A stretch of DNA of 7,643 nucleotides from NCBI GenBank assembly GCA_945877525.1, contig CAMDVP010000147.1, positions 1-7,643 of the forward strand, in the 5' to 3' direction. The notes below the pieces were generated by a model that saw only the letters and a program-made list of their open reading frames with translations, had not been told where the DNA came from and searched no databases. This DNA comes from an uncultured Clostridia bacterium. Its GTDB lineage: Bacteria > Bacillota > Clostridia > Christensenellales > Aristaeellaceae. The position numbers were made by a program, and so were the translations under genes. Below, piece by piece: positions 1 to 6,790 of this stretch; the stretch's first letter is position 1; each line of letters opens with the position of its first letter.

Positions 1-156
1 CTGATTGCCCATTCCGAATATTTTCACGCTGCCCAGCGCGATCACCGAGGACAGCGCGCCCGCCAGCAGGCTGTACATGGTCGAGGAAATGTTGTCCTCG
101 CTGAACAGCAGCCCCAGCAGCCGCGCCGCGGCGACGTCGCCTGACGGGCAGACGCA
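1..156 (-). other. Partial minus-strand coding-like fragment, unidentified, runs off left edge
   Basis: Reading the minus strand from an in-frame TAA at 157-159 toward base 1, the frame stays open to the window edge and has strongly G/C-biased third positions, as in the genes nearby. It encodes a hydrophobic, membrane-like stretch including LLAGALSSVIALGSVKIFG. The only in-frame ATG is at 76-78, and the nearest SD-like GAGGA lies about 15 bases upstream of it, which is too far to be convincing. It may be the 5' part of a divergent gene starting near base 78 or further upstream at a non-ATG codon, or a remnant that lost its 5' end. I do not recognise the family. The plus-strand frame over the same bases looks like a shadow. 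Confidence 0.3.
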
Positions 157-163
157 TTACGCC

Positions 164-192
164 TTGACATTTTCTGCATACCATGCTATGCT
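164..192 (+). promoter_or_regulatory. Sigma-A type promoter for the MFS transporter leader
   Basis: A perfect -35 box TTGACA (164-169) is followed, after exactly 17 bases, by a -10 box TATGCT (187-192, 4 of 6 matches). Transcription should start near 199, giving a leader of about 98 bases before the transporter start codon. The local sequence is more AT-rich than its surroundings. This is among the strongest promoter matches in the window. Confidence 0.8.
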
Positions 193-225
193 GATTCCAT
201 TCCAGAGAAGAAGGAGTCGCTCAGC

Positions 226-246
226 ATGCGGATAACGCCCCCGTAA
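226..246 (+). CDS. Six-residue leader peptide MRITPP upstream of MFS transporter
   Basis: The ORF is ATG-CGG-ATA-ACG-CCC-CCG-TAA. Its own SD sequence AAGGAG (211-216) sits 9 bases before the ATG and about 12 bases after the predicted transcription start. The peptide ends in Pro-Pro directly before the stop codon, a slow context for peptide-bond formation and termination. The last codons (237-247) are the 5' arm of a hairpin whose 3' arm contains the SD of the downstream transporter, so translation or stalling on this ORF would open that SD. The function is inferred from this architecture, which matches leader peptides of inducible resistance genes. The sequence itself is not one I recognise. 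A chance mini-ORF is possible, but a good SD, correct spacing and the hairpin overlap argue against it. Confidence 0.55.
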   Translation: MRITPP

Positions 247-294
247 TATTCCAAAGGCAACCATGGAGTTCCAGGAGATTACGGAGGGCTTTTT
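237..294 (+). promoter_or_regulatory. Attenuator hairpin sequestering the MFS ribosome binding site
   Basis: GCCCCCGTAAT (237-247) pairs with ATTACGGAGGGC (278-289) to form 11 base pairs interrupted only by a bulged A285. The 3' arm contains GGAGGG (283-288), the transporter SD, 8 bases before its ATG. Five T residues follow directly (290-294), so the same stem also resembles an intrinsic terminator. Inside the 30-base loop, TTCCA (249-253) can pair with TGGAG (264-268), including one G-U pair. A ribosome at the end of the MRITPP ORF would cover the 5' arm and free the SD. The pairing is read directly from the sequence. The regulatory role, and whether it acts on translation, transcription or both, is inference. 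Confidence 0.55.
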
Positions 295-296
295 CT

Positions 297-1445
297 ATGC
301 AAAAATTGAATCGGAATCTGCGGATCATGCTGATCATGTCCCTTTTGCAGGGCATGGTGTTCTACGCGCCCATTGCTACGCTGTACCGGCGGGCATTCGG
401 GCTGACGGTGTTTGAAATCACGCTGATTGAAAGCGTGTGCATGGTGGTCAGCATGGGACTGGAGGTGCCCTGGGGCGTGGCGGCGGAGCGACTGGGCTAC
501 CGGAAAACCATGATCCTGTGCTGCATGGTGTATTTTGTGTCCAAGCTGGTTTTCTGGCGGGCGGAAAGCTTTGCCGGGTTCCTGGCGGAACGGCTGCTGC
601 TGGCGGTGGTGCTGGCGGGCATGAGCGGTGTGGATGAAAGCATTCTTTACGCTTCCTGCGGTGAAGGGCAGGCCCATCGGATGTTTGGCTGGTACAGCGC
701 GCTGGGTACCGTCGGTATGCTGACGGCCTCAGCATTGTACACGCTGGTGATCGGCCCGGACTACCGGATGGCTGCGCTGTGGACGGCGGCGGCCTATGGC
801 GCGGCGGCGCTTTTGTCGCTGGGGCTTGAGGAGGTACGTCAGCCGGCTGGACGGGAAACCAGGGCGCTGGCGGATTTCCGCGCCTGCCTGAGGAAGCTGC
901 GGCACACCCGCGGACTGTTTCCCCTGGCGCTGGCGGGGGCGCTGATGGGGGAGAGCGTTCACACCGTCACGGTGTTTTTCAGCCAGCTGCAATACGCCCG
1001 CTGCGACTGGGGCGACGCCATGATGGGCGTGGCCTATACGCTTTGCACGGCCATCGGGCTGTGTGGCGCTGGCTCGGCGCGGTGCGCGCAGCATCTGGGA
1101 AGGCGGCGCATGGGGATTGTGCTGACGGGAATTTCCGCTGTACTGTGCCTGGTACTGGCCGGCACGGAAAGTGGCGGGCTGTCCCTTGGATGCATGGCCG
1201 CGCTGTGCCTGGCTTCCGCACTCTATGCGCCCCTGTCCTCCGCCCTGGCCAATGGCCTGATCACCATGGAAAGCCGCGCCACGGCGCTGAGCGTTTCCGC
1301 CCTGGTGAGCGACAGCGCGGCGGCACTGATGAACGTGGCGCTTGGCCGGGCGGCGGATGCATCCCTGCCCCTTGCGCTGTGCCTGGGCGGCGGAGCGTGT
1401 CTGATAGCAATGGCGCTGTTTGCCCGGGCGGTGCGCAGGGGGTGA
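297..1445 (+). CDS. Major facilitator superfamily (MFS) transporter
   Basis: This encodes a 382-residue integral membrane protein with about 12 hydrophobic segments, roughly at residues 8-30, 40-60, 71-90, 95-118, 131-152, 157-178, 207-230, 240-262, 271-290, 294-318, 330-350 and 357-378. A charged cytoplasmic loop (179-204) separates the two six-helix halves. The helix 2-3 loop carries WGVAAERLGYRKT (59-71), matching the MFS motif A pattern G-x-x-x-D/E-R-x-G-x-R/K. Length and topology are normal for the family. The start at ATG 297 is supported by GGAGGG 8 bases upstream. Substrate cannot be told from sequence. Because the leader has the form of an inducible attenuator, drug or toxic-metabolite efflux is a reasonable guess. 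Alanine codons are often GCG, unlike the GCC-dominated phosphorylase gene next door, so it is probably less highly expressed. I see no convincing terminator after the stop codon. Confidence 0.85.
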   Translation: MQKLNRNLRIMLIMSLLQGMVFYAPIATLYRRAFGLTVFEITLIESVCMVVSMGLEVPWGVAAERLGYRKTMILCCMVYFVSKLVFWRAESFAGFLAERLLLAVVLAGMSGVDESILYASCGEGQAHRMFGWYSALGTVGMLTASALYTLVIGPDYRMAALWTAAAYGAAALLSLGLEEVRQPAGRETRALADFRACLRKLRHTRGLFPLALAGALMGESVHTVTVFFSQLQYARCDWGDAMMGVAYTLCTAIGLCGAGSARCAQHLGRRRMGIVLTGISAVLCLVLAGTESGGLSLGCMAALCLASALYAPLSSALANGLITMESRATALSVSALVSDSAAALMNVALGRAADASLPLALCLGGGACLIAMALFARAVRRG

Positions 1446-1459
1446 AGTGGGGCAGGGGC

Positions 1460-1488
1460 TTGTTATTTTCTTCAAAATGTAGTATACT
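1460..1488 (+). promoter_or_regulatory. Promoter for the glgP-GH13 operon
   Basis: TTGTTA (1460-1465, 4 of 6 matches to the -35 consensus) is separated by 17 bases from TATACT (1483-1488, 5 of 6 matches to the -10). The predicted start near 1495 gives a leader of about 57 bases. The promoter begins only 15 bases after the transporter stop codon, in an AT-rich dip between GC-rich genes. The leader (1495-1551) shows no strong hairpin. Confidence 0.7.
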
Positions 1489-1551
1489 GTCACATTGTCG
1501 GGTCTTATGCCCCTTTTTGTCATACCACAAGAACCTGTAAGGAGGAGCTTC

Positions 1552-4011
1552 ATGCCAACAACCTCGTTTGATAAAGAGTCCATCAAGGCTTCGATTATCG
1601 GCAAGCTGCAGCGCTACAACGGCCGCACCATCCAGGACGCCAGCCAGCAGCAGATTTACAAGGCCGTGGCCTCCACCGTCCGCGACCAGATCATGCAGAA
1701 GTATCTCATCGCCCGGGAGGAGCGCAAGGCGACCAAGTCCAAGCGCCTGTACTACCTGTCGGTGGAATTTCTGATGGGCCGCAGCATGTACTGCAACATG
1801 CTGAACCTGGTGTCCACCGACGTGTACCGTGAGGCCCTGTCCGAGCTGGGCATCAACATGGACGATGTGCTCCGCGAAGAGCCTGAACCCGGCCTGGGCA
1901 ACGGCGGTCTGGGCCGCCTGGCGGCCTGCTTCCTGGACAGCCTGTCCAGCCTGGACCTGCCTGCCATGGGCTGCACCATCCGCTATGAATACGGCCTGTT
2001 CCGCCAGAAGATTGTGGACGGCCAGCAGGTGGAGCTGCCCGACAGCTGGCTGGACAATGGCAACACCTGGGAAATGGCTGTGATGGACGATGCCTGCGAG
2101 GTACATTTCGGCGGCCATGTGGACACCGTGGAGGAGGACGGCGTAACCCGCTTTATCCACCGCGACTACAACACCGTGGAAGCCGTGCCCTACGACATGC
2201 CCATTGTCGGCTATGACACCACCACCGTCAATACCCTGCGCATGTGGTCGGCCCGCAGCCCCAAGAGGATCGACCTGGGCTCCTTTGGCCAGGGCAAGTA
2301 TGTCCAAGCCACCGAGGAAATCGAGCTGGCCGAAGTCATCTCTAAGGTGCTCTATCCCGAGGACAACCACTACGAGGGCAAGCTGCTCCGCCTGAAGCAG
2401 CAGTATTTCTTTACCTCCGCCACCCTGCAGTACATCCTCAAGGATTTCAAGAAGCTTCACGGCAATAACTTCGCCATCCTGCCGGACAAGGTGTGCATCC
2501 ATATCAACGACACCCATCCCGGCCTGGCCATTCCCGAGATGATGCGCCTGCTCATCGACCAGGAGGGCCTGGGCTGGGACGAGGCCTCCGCCATCGTGCA
2601 GAAGACCTTTGCCTACACCAACCACACCATCATGGCCGAGGCACTTGAGAAGTGGCCCGAGGCCATGGTGAAGCAGCTGCTGCCCCGGGTGTATCAGATT
2701 CTGGAGGAGATCAACCGCCGCTTCTGCGCCCGACTGTGGAACGAGTTCCCCGGGCAGTGGGAGCGTATCGGCAAGATGGCCGTCATCAGCTACGGCCAGG
2801 TGAACATCGCCAACCTGTGCATCGCCATGTCCTTCTCTGTCAACGGCGTCAGCCAGCTTCACGGCGAAATCCTCAAGGAGGAAACCTTCCACGACTTCAA
2901 CCTGGTCATGCCCGAGAAGTTCTCCGCCATCACCAACGGCATCACCCACCGCCGTTGGCTGATGAGCTGCAACCCCGAACTGACTGAGCTGATCCGCAGC
3001 GCCATCGGCGACAAGTGGATCCGCGAGCCGGAGCTTTTGCACGAATTGAAGCCCTTTGCCGACGATGCGGCCTTCCGCCAGAAGTTCGACGAAATCAAGA
3101 AGCACAACAAGCAGCGTCTGGCCCGCCTGGTCAAGGAGCGCCAGGGTATCGTGGTGGATCCTGCCTTCATGTTCGACACCCAGTCCAAGCGCCTGCACGA
3201 GTACAAGCGCCAGATGCTCAACGCGCTGCATATTCTGGTGCTGTATAACCGCATTGTCAATGACGAATCCTTCACCATGGAGCCCCGGGTGTTCTTCTTC
3301 GGCGCCAAGGCGTCCCCCGGATACTATCGCGCCAAGCAGATCATCCGCTTTATCAACGCCCTAAGCAGCCTCATCGCCAAGCATCCCCGGGCCCGCAAGT
3401 ACCTGCAGGTGGTGTTCCTGGAGAACTACGATGTGTCCACCGCCGAGGTGCTCATTCCTGCTTCCGAGGTGTCCGAGCAGCTGTCCACCGCCTCCAAGGA
3501 GGCCAGCGGCACCGGCAACATGAAGTACATGATGAACGGCGCGGTGACCATCGGCACCATGGACGGCGCCAATGTGGAAATCAGCGAGCAGGTCGGCATG
3601 GACAACATCTATATCTTCGGCATGCGCTCCGACACCGTGCGCGACATGTACCGCGAGCGGAACTACAACCCCATGCAGATCTACGAGACCAACCAGGAAA
3701 TCCGCCAGGCCATGACCCAAATGATCGACGGTACCCTGTTCCCCGACAATGCCGCCGTGCTGCAGGACCTGTATCATAGCCTGCTGCTGGGCGACTATGG
3801 CTCCATGGCCGACCCCTACTTTGTGCTCAAGGACTTCGGCAGCTATTCCATGGCGCAGAGAAGGCTGAACGCCGACTATGCCAACCGGGACAAGTGGCTG
3901 AAGATGGCCGTGATCAACACCGCCATGTCCGGCGTGTTCTCCTCCGACCGCACCATCCGCGAGTACAACGACACCATCTGGCATCTGGATCCCCTGCCCA
4001 GGGCAAAATAA
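1552..4011 (+). CDS. glgP: Glycogen/starch/alpha-glucan phosphorylase (GT35)
   Basis: This cytoplasmic enzyme releases glucose-1-phosphate by phosphorolysis of terminal alpha-1,4 bonds in glycogen or maltodextrins, using pyridoxal phosphate. The 819-residue product has normal bacterial length and all family blocks: LYYLSVEFLMGR (66-77), LGNGGLGRL (115-123), HINDTHP (317-323), SKRLHEYKRQ (545-554) with the phosphate-site basic residues, and GTGNMK followed by TIGTMDGANVE. The lysine of GTGNMK (Lys658) is the expected PLP Schiff-base residue. I chose ATG 1552 because AAGGAGGAG (1539-1547) sits just upstream. The frame is open upstream to a TTG at 1495, but that lies at the predicted transcription start. 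Alanine, isoleucine and lysine codons are nearly all GCC, ATC and AAG, suggesting high expression. It is followed by a GH13 hydrolase in the same direction, forming an alpha-glucan breakdown unit. Whether glycogen or maltodextrin is preferred (GlgP or MalP role) cannot be decided. Confidence 0.97.
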   Translation: MPTTSFDKESIKASIIGKLQRYNGRTIQDASQQQIYKAVASTVRDQIMQKYLIAREERKATKSKRLYYLSVEFLMGRSMYCNMLNLVSTDVYREALSELGINMDDVLREEPEPGLGNGGLGRLAACFLDSLSSLDLPAMGCTIRYEYGLFRQKIVDGQQVELPDSWLDNGNTWEMAVMDDACEVHFGGHVDTVEEDGVTRFIHRDYNTVEAVPYDMPIVGYDTTTVNTLRMWSARSPKRIDLGSFGQGKYVQATEEIELAEVISKVLYPEDNHYEGKLLRLKQQYFFTSATLQYILKDFKKLHGNNFAILPDKVCIHINDTHPGLAIPEMMRLLIDQEGLGWDEASAIVQKTFAYTNHTIMAEALEKWPEAMVKQLLPRVYQILEEINRRFCARLWNEFPGQWERIGKMAVISYGQVNIANLCIAMSFSVNGVSQLHGEILKEETFHDFNLVMPEKFSAITNGITHRRWLMSCNPELTELIRSAIGDKWIREPELLHELKPFADDAAFRQKFDEIKKHNKQRLARLVKERQGIVVDPAFMFDTQSKRLHEYKRQMLNALHILVLYNRIVNDESFTMEPRVFFFGAKASPGYYRAKQIIRFINALSSLIAKHPRARKYLQVVFLENYDVSTAEVLIPASEVSEQLSTASKEASGTGNMKYMMNGAVTIGTMDGANVEISEQVGMDNIYIFGMRSDTVRDMYRERNYNPMQIYETNQEIRQAMTQMIDGTLFPDNAAVLQDLYHSLLLGDYGSMADPYFVLKDFGSYSMAQRRLNADYANRDKWLKMAVINTAMSGVFSSDRTIREYNDTIWHLDPLPRAK

Positions 4012-4029
4012 TTCCCCGCAGCCTATCAC

Positions 4030-4057
4030 GGGGCCTGGAAGCCGTTTTCCAGGCCCC
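4030..4057 (+). terminator. Intercistronic hairpin between glgP and the GH13 gene (attenuator or stabiliser)
   Basis: GGGGCCTGGAA (4030-4040) and TTCCAGGCCCC (4047-4057) form a perfect 11-bp stem with a 6-base loop. Only three T residues and a C follow before the next gene's SD (AAGGA, 4064-4068), so it is a weak terminator at most. It may allow partial read-through, or protect the glgP mRNA 3' end so the phosphorylase is made in excess over the hydrolase. CCCCG (4014-4018) just after the glgP stop can pair with CGGGG (4029-4033), giving an alternative to the main stem. Confidence 0.55.
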
Positions 4058-4077
4058 TTTCAAAAGGAATGATACCG

Positions 4078-5835
4078 ATGCTCCTGCACGATTCCCATAA
4101 GCCCTTTTTCCGCGAGCCCGGCGGCCCGGCGCATCCCGGGCAAGAGATTACCTTCCGTTTCCGCTGCGACGAGGCCAGCGCGGTGATCCTGCGCACCTGG
4201 TTTGGCGACGAGCTGGCGTATCCCATGGCCTTCGACGGGAAAGATACCTGGGAGGCCTCGATTATCCTGCCCAAGGAGCCGGGGCTGTTCTGGTACGATT
4301 TCATTGTTTATCGAAGGGACGGCCACATCCTGCGCTACGGCGGGCCGGAGGATCACCTGGGCGGCGAGGGGCATGTGTATGCCGATGGGCTGCATTCCTT
4401 CCAAATCACCATTTACGATTCCGCCTTTGAAACCCCGGAGTTCATTCATGGCGCGAACATCTATCAGATTTTTCCCGACCGCTTCTGCCGCGCTGCCACC
4501 GCCTCCGTGGACGACCGCACCGACCGGCATATTCATGAAAGCTGGGATGAGGATTTGCTGACCGACAGCGATCCCCGCAGCGGCGATCACATGGCCCTTG
4601 ATTTCTTCGGCGGTACGCTGACGGGCATCCGGGAAAAGCTGCCTTACCTCAGAGAACTGGGGGTAACGGCCCTGTACCTCAATCCTATCTTTCGCGCCCG
4701 CTCCAACCACCGCTACGACACCGGCGACTACACGCAGATTGATCCCCTCCTGGGCACCGAGGCCGAGTTCAGGGACCTGTGCCAGGCAGCGAAGGAGAGC
4801 GGTATTTCCATTATCCTGGACGGCGTGTTCAGCCACACCGGAGAGGACAGCAAGTATTTCAACCATTTCGGGCACTACCGCGGCCCGGGCGCGTACCAGG
4901 GTCCCCAGTCTCCCTATTACGACTGGTATACCTTCAAGAACTTCCCGGATGAGTATTCCTGCTGGTGGGGCATTCCCTCCCTGCCGGAGTGCCGCAAGGA
5001 CAATCCGGACTACCAGCGCTTTATGCTCAAGGACAAGACGGGCATTGTTCCCCGGTGGATCCGCGCAGGCAGCTCCGGCTGGCGGCTGGATGTGGCGGAC
5101 GAGCTGCCCATGGACTTCCTGCGCAAGCTGCGGGTGGCTGCCAAGCGCGCCAATCCCGAGGCGTTGGTGCTGGGCGAGGTATGGGAGGACGCCAGCAACA
5201 AGGTGGCCTATGGTCAGCTGCGGTGCTACTGCACCGGCGACACCCTTGACTCTGTGATGAACTATCCCCTGCGGGAGGCCATTCTGGCCTTTGTGACGGG
5301 GCAGGCACCGGCCAAGGATCTGGTGCGGCTGATTGAGCATCAGGCGGAGGTTTATCCCCCCCAGTTCCGCTATTCACTGATGAACCTCATCGGCAGCCAT
5401 GACCGCGCCCGGGTGCTGAACGTGCTTTGCGGCAAGGAGGGCAAGGAGCTTTCCAAGGCGGAGCAGCAGGCCCTGCGCCTGACCCCGGTCGAGTACACCC
5501 TGGCGGTGCGCCGTCTCAAGACCTGCGTGGACATTCTCTGCGCCCTGCCCGGCTGCCCAACGATCTATTACGGGGACGAGGCCGGCCTGACCGGCTGCCC
5601 CGATCCCTTCTGCCGCCGGCCCTTCCCCTGGGGCAAGGTGGATCAGGAACTGCATGACTTTATTGCCGCCAAGCTGACCCACCGCCGTGAATCCGACGTA
5701 CTTCGTCTGGGCCACTGCGCCGTGGAGGCTGTGGACGAGGACACGCTGGTTATCACCCGCTTCCTGGAGGACACGGACGCCTTGGGCCGTCCGGCCAGGG
5801 CTCCGGGGAAAGAGGTTTTCACCATCCGGCGATAA
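4078..5835 (+). CDS. Intracellular GH13 alpha-glucan hydrolase (neopullulanase/cyclomaltodextrinase-like)
   Basis: The 585-residue protein lacks a signal peptide and so should act in the cytoplasm on alpha-glucans. An N-terminal beta-rich domain (about residues 1-120) resembles the CBM34-type modules of the neopullulanase/cyclomaltodextrinase group. The catalytic barrel starts at NIYQIFPDRF (127-136) and has all conserved regions: DGVFSH (248-253), GWRLDVADE with nucleophile Asp338, LGEVWED with acid/base Glu367, and GSHD with Asp442. WWGIPSLPE lies where this group carries a WWG-x-x-x-LPE-like motif. ATG 4078 is preferred over ATG 4069 because AAGGA (4064-4068) is 9 bases before 4078 but touches 4069. 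The C-terminal domain is short: only about 45 residues follow the ESDVLRLG segment, so its last strands may be missing. With glgP 66 bases upstream it probably completes dextrin or limit-dextrin breakdown. Exact specificity (pullulanase, maltogenic or cyclodextrinase activity) is not determinable here. Confidence 0.92.
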   Translation: MLLHDSHKPFFREPGGPAHPGQEITFRFRCDEASAVILRTWFGDELAYPMAFDGKDTWEASIILPKEPGLFWYDFIVYRRDGHILRYGGPEDHLGGEGHVYADGLHSFQITIYDSAFETPEFIHGANIYQIFPDRFCRAATASVDDRTDRHIHESWDEDLLTDSDPRSGDHMALDFFGGTLTGIREKLPYLRELGVTALYLNPIFRARSNHRYDTGDYTQIDPLLGTEAEFRDLCQAAKESGISIILDGVFSHTGEDSKYFNHFGHYRGPGAYQGPQSPYYDWYTFKNFPDEYSCWWGIPSLPECRKDNPDYQRFMLKDKTGIVPRWIRAGSSGWRLDVADELPMDFLRKLRVAAKRANPEALVLGEVWEDASNKVAYGQLRCYCTGDTLDSVMNYPLREAILAFVTGQAPAKDLVRLIEHQAEVYPPQFRYSLMNLIGSHDRARVLNVLCGKEGKELSKAEQQALRLTPVEYTLAVRRLKTCVDILCALPGCPTIYYGDEAGLTGCPDPFCRRPFPWGKVDQELHDFIAAKLTHRRESDVLRLGHCAVEAVDEDTLVITRFLEDTDALGRPARAPGKEVFTIRR

Positions 5836-5842
5836 CGGTAAA

Positions 5843-5875
5843 GCACCCGCGCATCGGGAAAAGATGCGCGGGTGC
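5843..5875. terminator. Hairpin between convergent GH13 and ppk2 genes (likely bidirectional terminator)
   Basis: GCACCCGCGCATC (5843-5855) pairs perfectly with GATGCGCGGGTGC (5863-5875), giving 13 base pairs with a 7-base GGGAAAA loop. It lies between the GH13 stop codon (5833-5835) and the ppk2 stop codon (5882-5884 on the other strand), where a shared terminator is expected. T-tracts are poor on both sides (CTTCG on plus, TTTACC on minus), so termination could be partial or factor-assisted. Confidence 0.7.
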
Positions 5876-5881
5876 CTTCGC

Positions 5882-6745
5882 TTACGGTTCCTGCTCCAAC
5901 TCAGCCATGACCTGCGGCAGCTTGGCCGCCTCGGCGCTGTCCAGGGGCGGATATTGCGGGTTCATTTCCTCCAGCGTATCCACCAGAATCTCGCTCATCA
6001 GGTAGCGGGTGTACCATTTGTTGTCTGCCGGAAGCACATACCAGGGGCATTCCGGCGTGGCGGTTTGGTTGATGCTGTCCTCATAGGCCCGGTCGTATTC
6101 CTCCCAAAGAGCACGCTCCTTCATGTCGGAGGTGGAGAGCTTCCAGTGCTTCTCATCCAGCTCCATCCGGTCCAGGAAGCGCTTGCGCTGCTCCTCCCGG
6201 CTCACGTTCAGGAACACCTTCACCATCCGCAGCCCGTTTTCGTAGAGGTATTCCTCCCAATGCCGCAGCTGGCGGAAGCGTCTGTCGAAGAAATCCTCCG
6301 TCAGGCAGCGGGGCGCCAGCCGATAGCCCCGCTCCAGGTGATGCACCCGCACCGCCAGCACGTCCTCATAATGGGAGCGGTTGAACAGGGCGATTTTCCC
6401 CCGGGGCGGCAGGGCCTGATGGATGCGCCACAGATAGTCGTGGCTCAGTTCGGTGCTGCTGGGCGCCTTGAAGGAATGCACCTCCAGCGCGGCGGGATTC
6501 AGCCCGGAGAACACCTTCTTGATCAGGCTGTCCTTGCCTGCCGCGTCCCGGGCCTGCAGGGCAATGATCAGCCCCTCCTGCCCGGCGGCATAGAGCTTTT
6601 CCTGCAGGGCCGCGGCGCGGGCGATGTTCTCCTGGGTTTTCTGCACCAGCTCGGCCTTGCAGGCCTTGGCGTCGTCGGCGCCGGTGGGCATATCCTTCAG
6701 ACTCACGCTGTGCGAGCCGTCGAAACGGTAATCCTTTGCAGACAT
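5882..6745 (-). CDS. ppk2: PPK2-family polyphosphate:nucleotide phosphotransferase
   Basis: PPK2 enzymes transfer phosphate between polyphosphate and nucleoside mono- or diphosphates. The 287-residue product fits a single-domain PPK2. It has LQARDAAGKDSLIKKVFSG with the Walker-A type residues Asp67, Gly70 and Lys71, then SFKAPSSTELSHDYLWRIH, then FNRSHYEDVLAVRVH (121-135), then VFLNVSREEQRKRFLDR, and the C-terminal block WYVLPADNKWYTRYL. This pattern is closest to the PPK2 group annotated as polyphosphate:nucleotide phosphotransferase (class II/III-like). Whether AMP, ADP or other nucleotides are preferred cannot be told. Ala65 stands where many members have the first Gly of the P-loop. The start is supported by AGAAGGAG (complement of 6754-6761), 8 bases before the ATG. 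It lies 45 bases downstream of pyrH with no promoter or terminator seen between them, so the two are probably cotranscribed. Confidence 0.9.
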   Translation of the reverse strand: MSAKDYRFDGSHSVSLKDMPTGADDAKACKAELVQKTQENIARAAALQEKLYAAGQEGLIIALQARDAAGKDSLIKKVFSGLNPAALEVHSFKAPSSTELSHDYLWRIHQALPPRGKIALFNRSHYEDVLAVRVHHLERGYRLAPRCLTEDFFDRRFRQLRHWEEYLYENGLRMVKVFLNVSREEQRKRFLDRMELDEKHWKLSTSDMKERALWEEYDRAYEDSINQTATPECPWYVLPADNKWYTRYLMSEILVDTLEEMNPQYPPLDSAEAAKLPQVMAELEQEP

Positions 6746-6790
6746 GTTGGCTGCTCCTTCTGTATCATGGGATAGGGGAGATGCTTCGGG

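Noticed and set aside
1476..1496. Inverted repeat AATGT...ACATT around the palindromic AGTATACT at the glgP -10 box, a possible operator.
   Set aside because: The arms are only 5 bases, the central palindrome arises from the -10 box itself, and it matches no operator consensus I know.
1449..1518. GGGGCA (1449-1454) pairing with TGCCCC (1508-1513) before a T5 run, as a transporter terminator.
   Set aside because: The loop would be 53 bases and contains the glgP promoter. A 6-bp stem over that distance is not credible as a terminator.
729..1604. A 291-residue minus-strand open frame crossing the transporter 3' end and the glgP promoter.
   Set aside because: It crosses a strong opposite-strand promoter and overlaps two supported genes. 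Its composition is antisense-like (Gln/Arg/His-rich).
1261..3231. A 656-residue minus-strand open frame opposite the transporter end and glgP.
   Set aside because: It lies opposite a fully conserved phosphorylase, has repetitive Val/Leu/His/Gln-rich composition typical of the antisense of GC-rich genes, and has no supported start or domain.
4069..4080. ATG at 4069 as the GH13 start codon.
   Set aside because: The only SD (AAGGA, 4064-4068) abuts it directly. The in-frame ATG at 4078 has proper 9-base spacing.
4060..5340. A 426-residue minus-strand open frame opposite the GH13 gene.
   Set aside because: It is a shadow of codon bias: the plus-strand frame has all GH13 catalytic motifs and this frame has no recognisable family.
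5687..6775. A 362-residue plus-strand open frame covering ppk2.
   Set aside because: The minus strand encodes a clear PPK2 protein with an SD and start. The plus-strand frame has no SD and would run through the convergent terminator.
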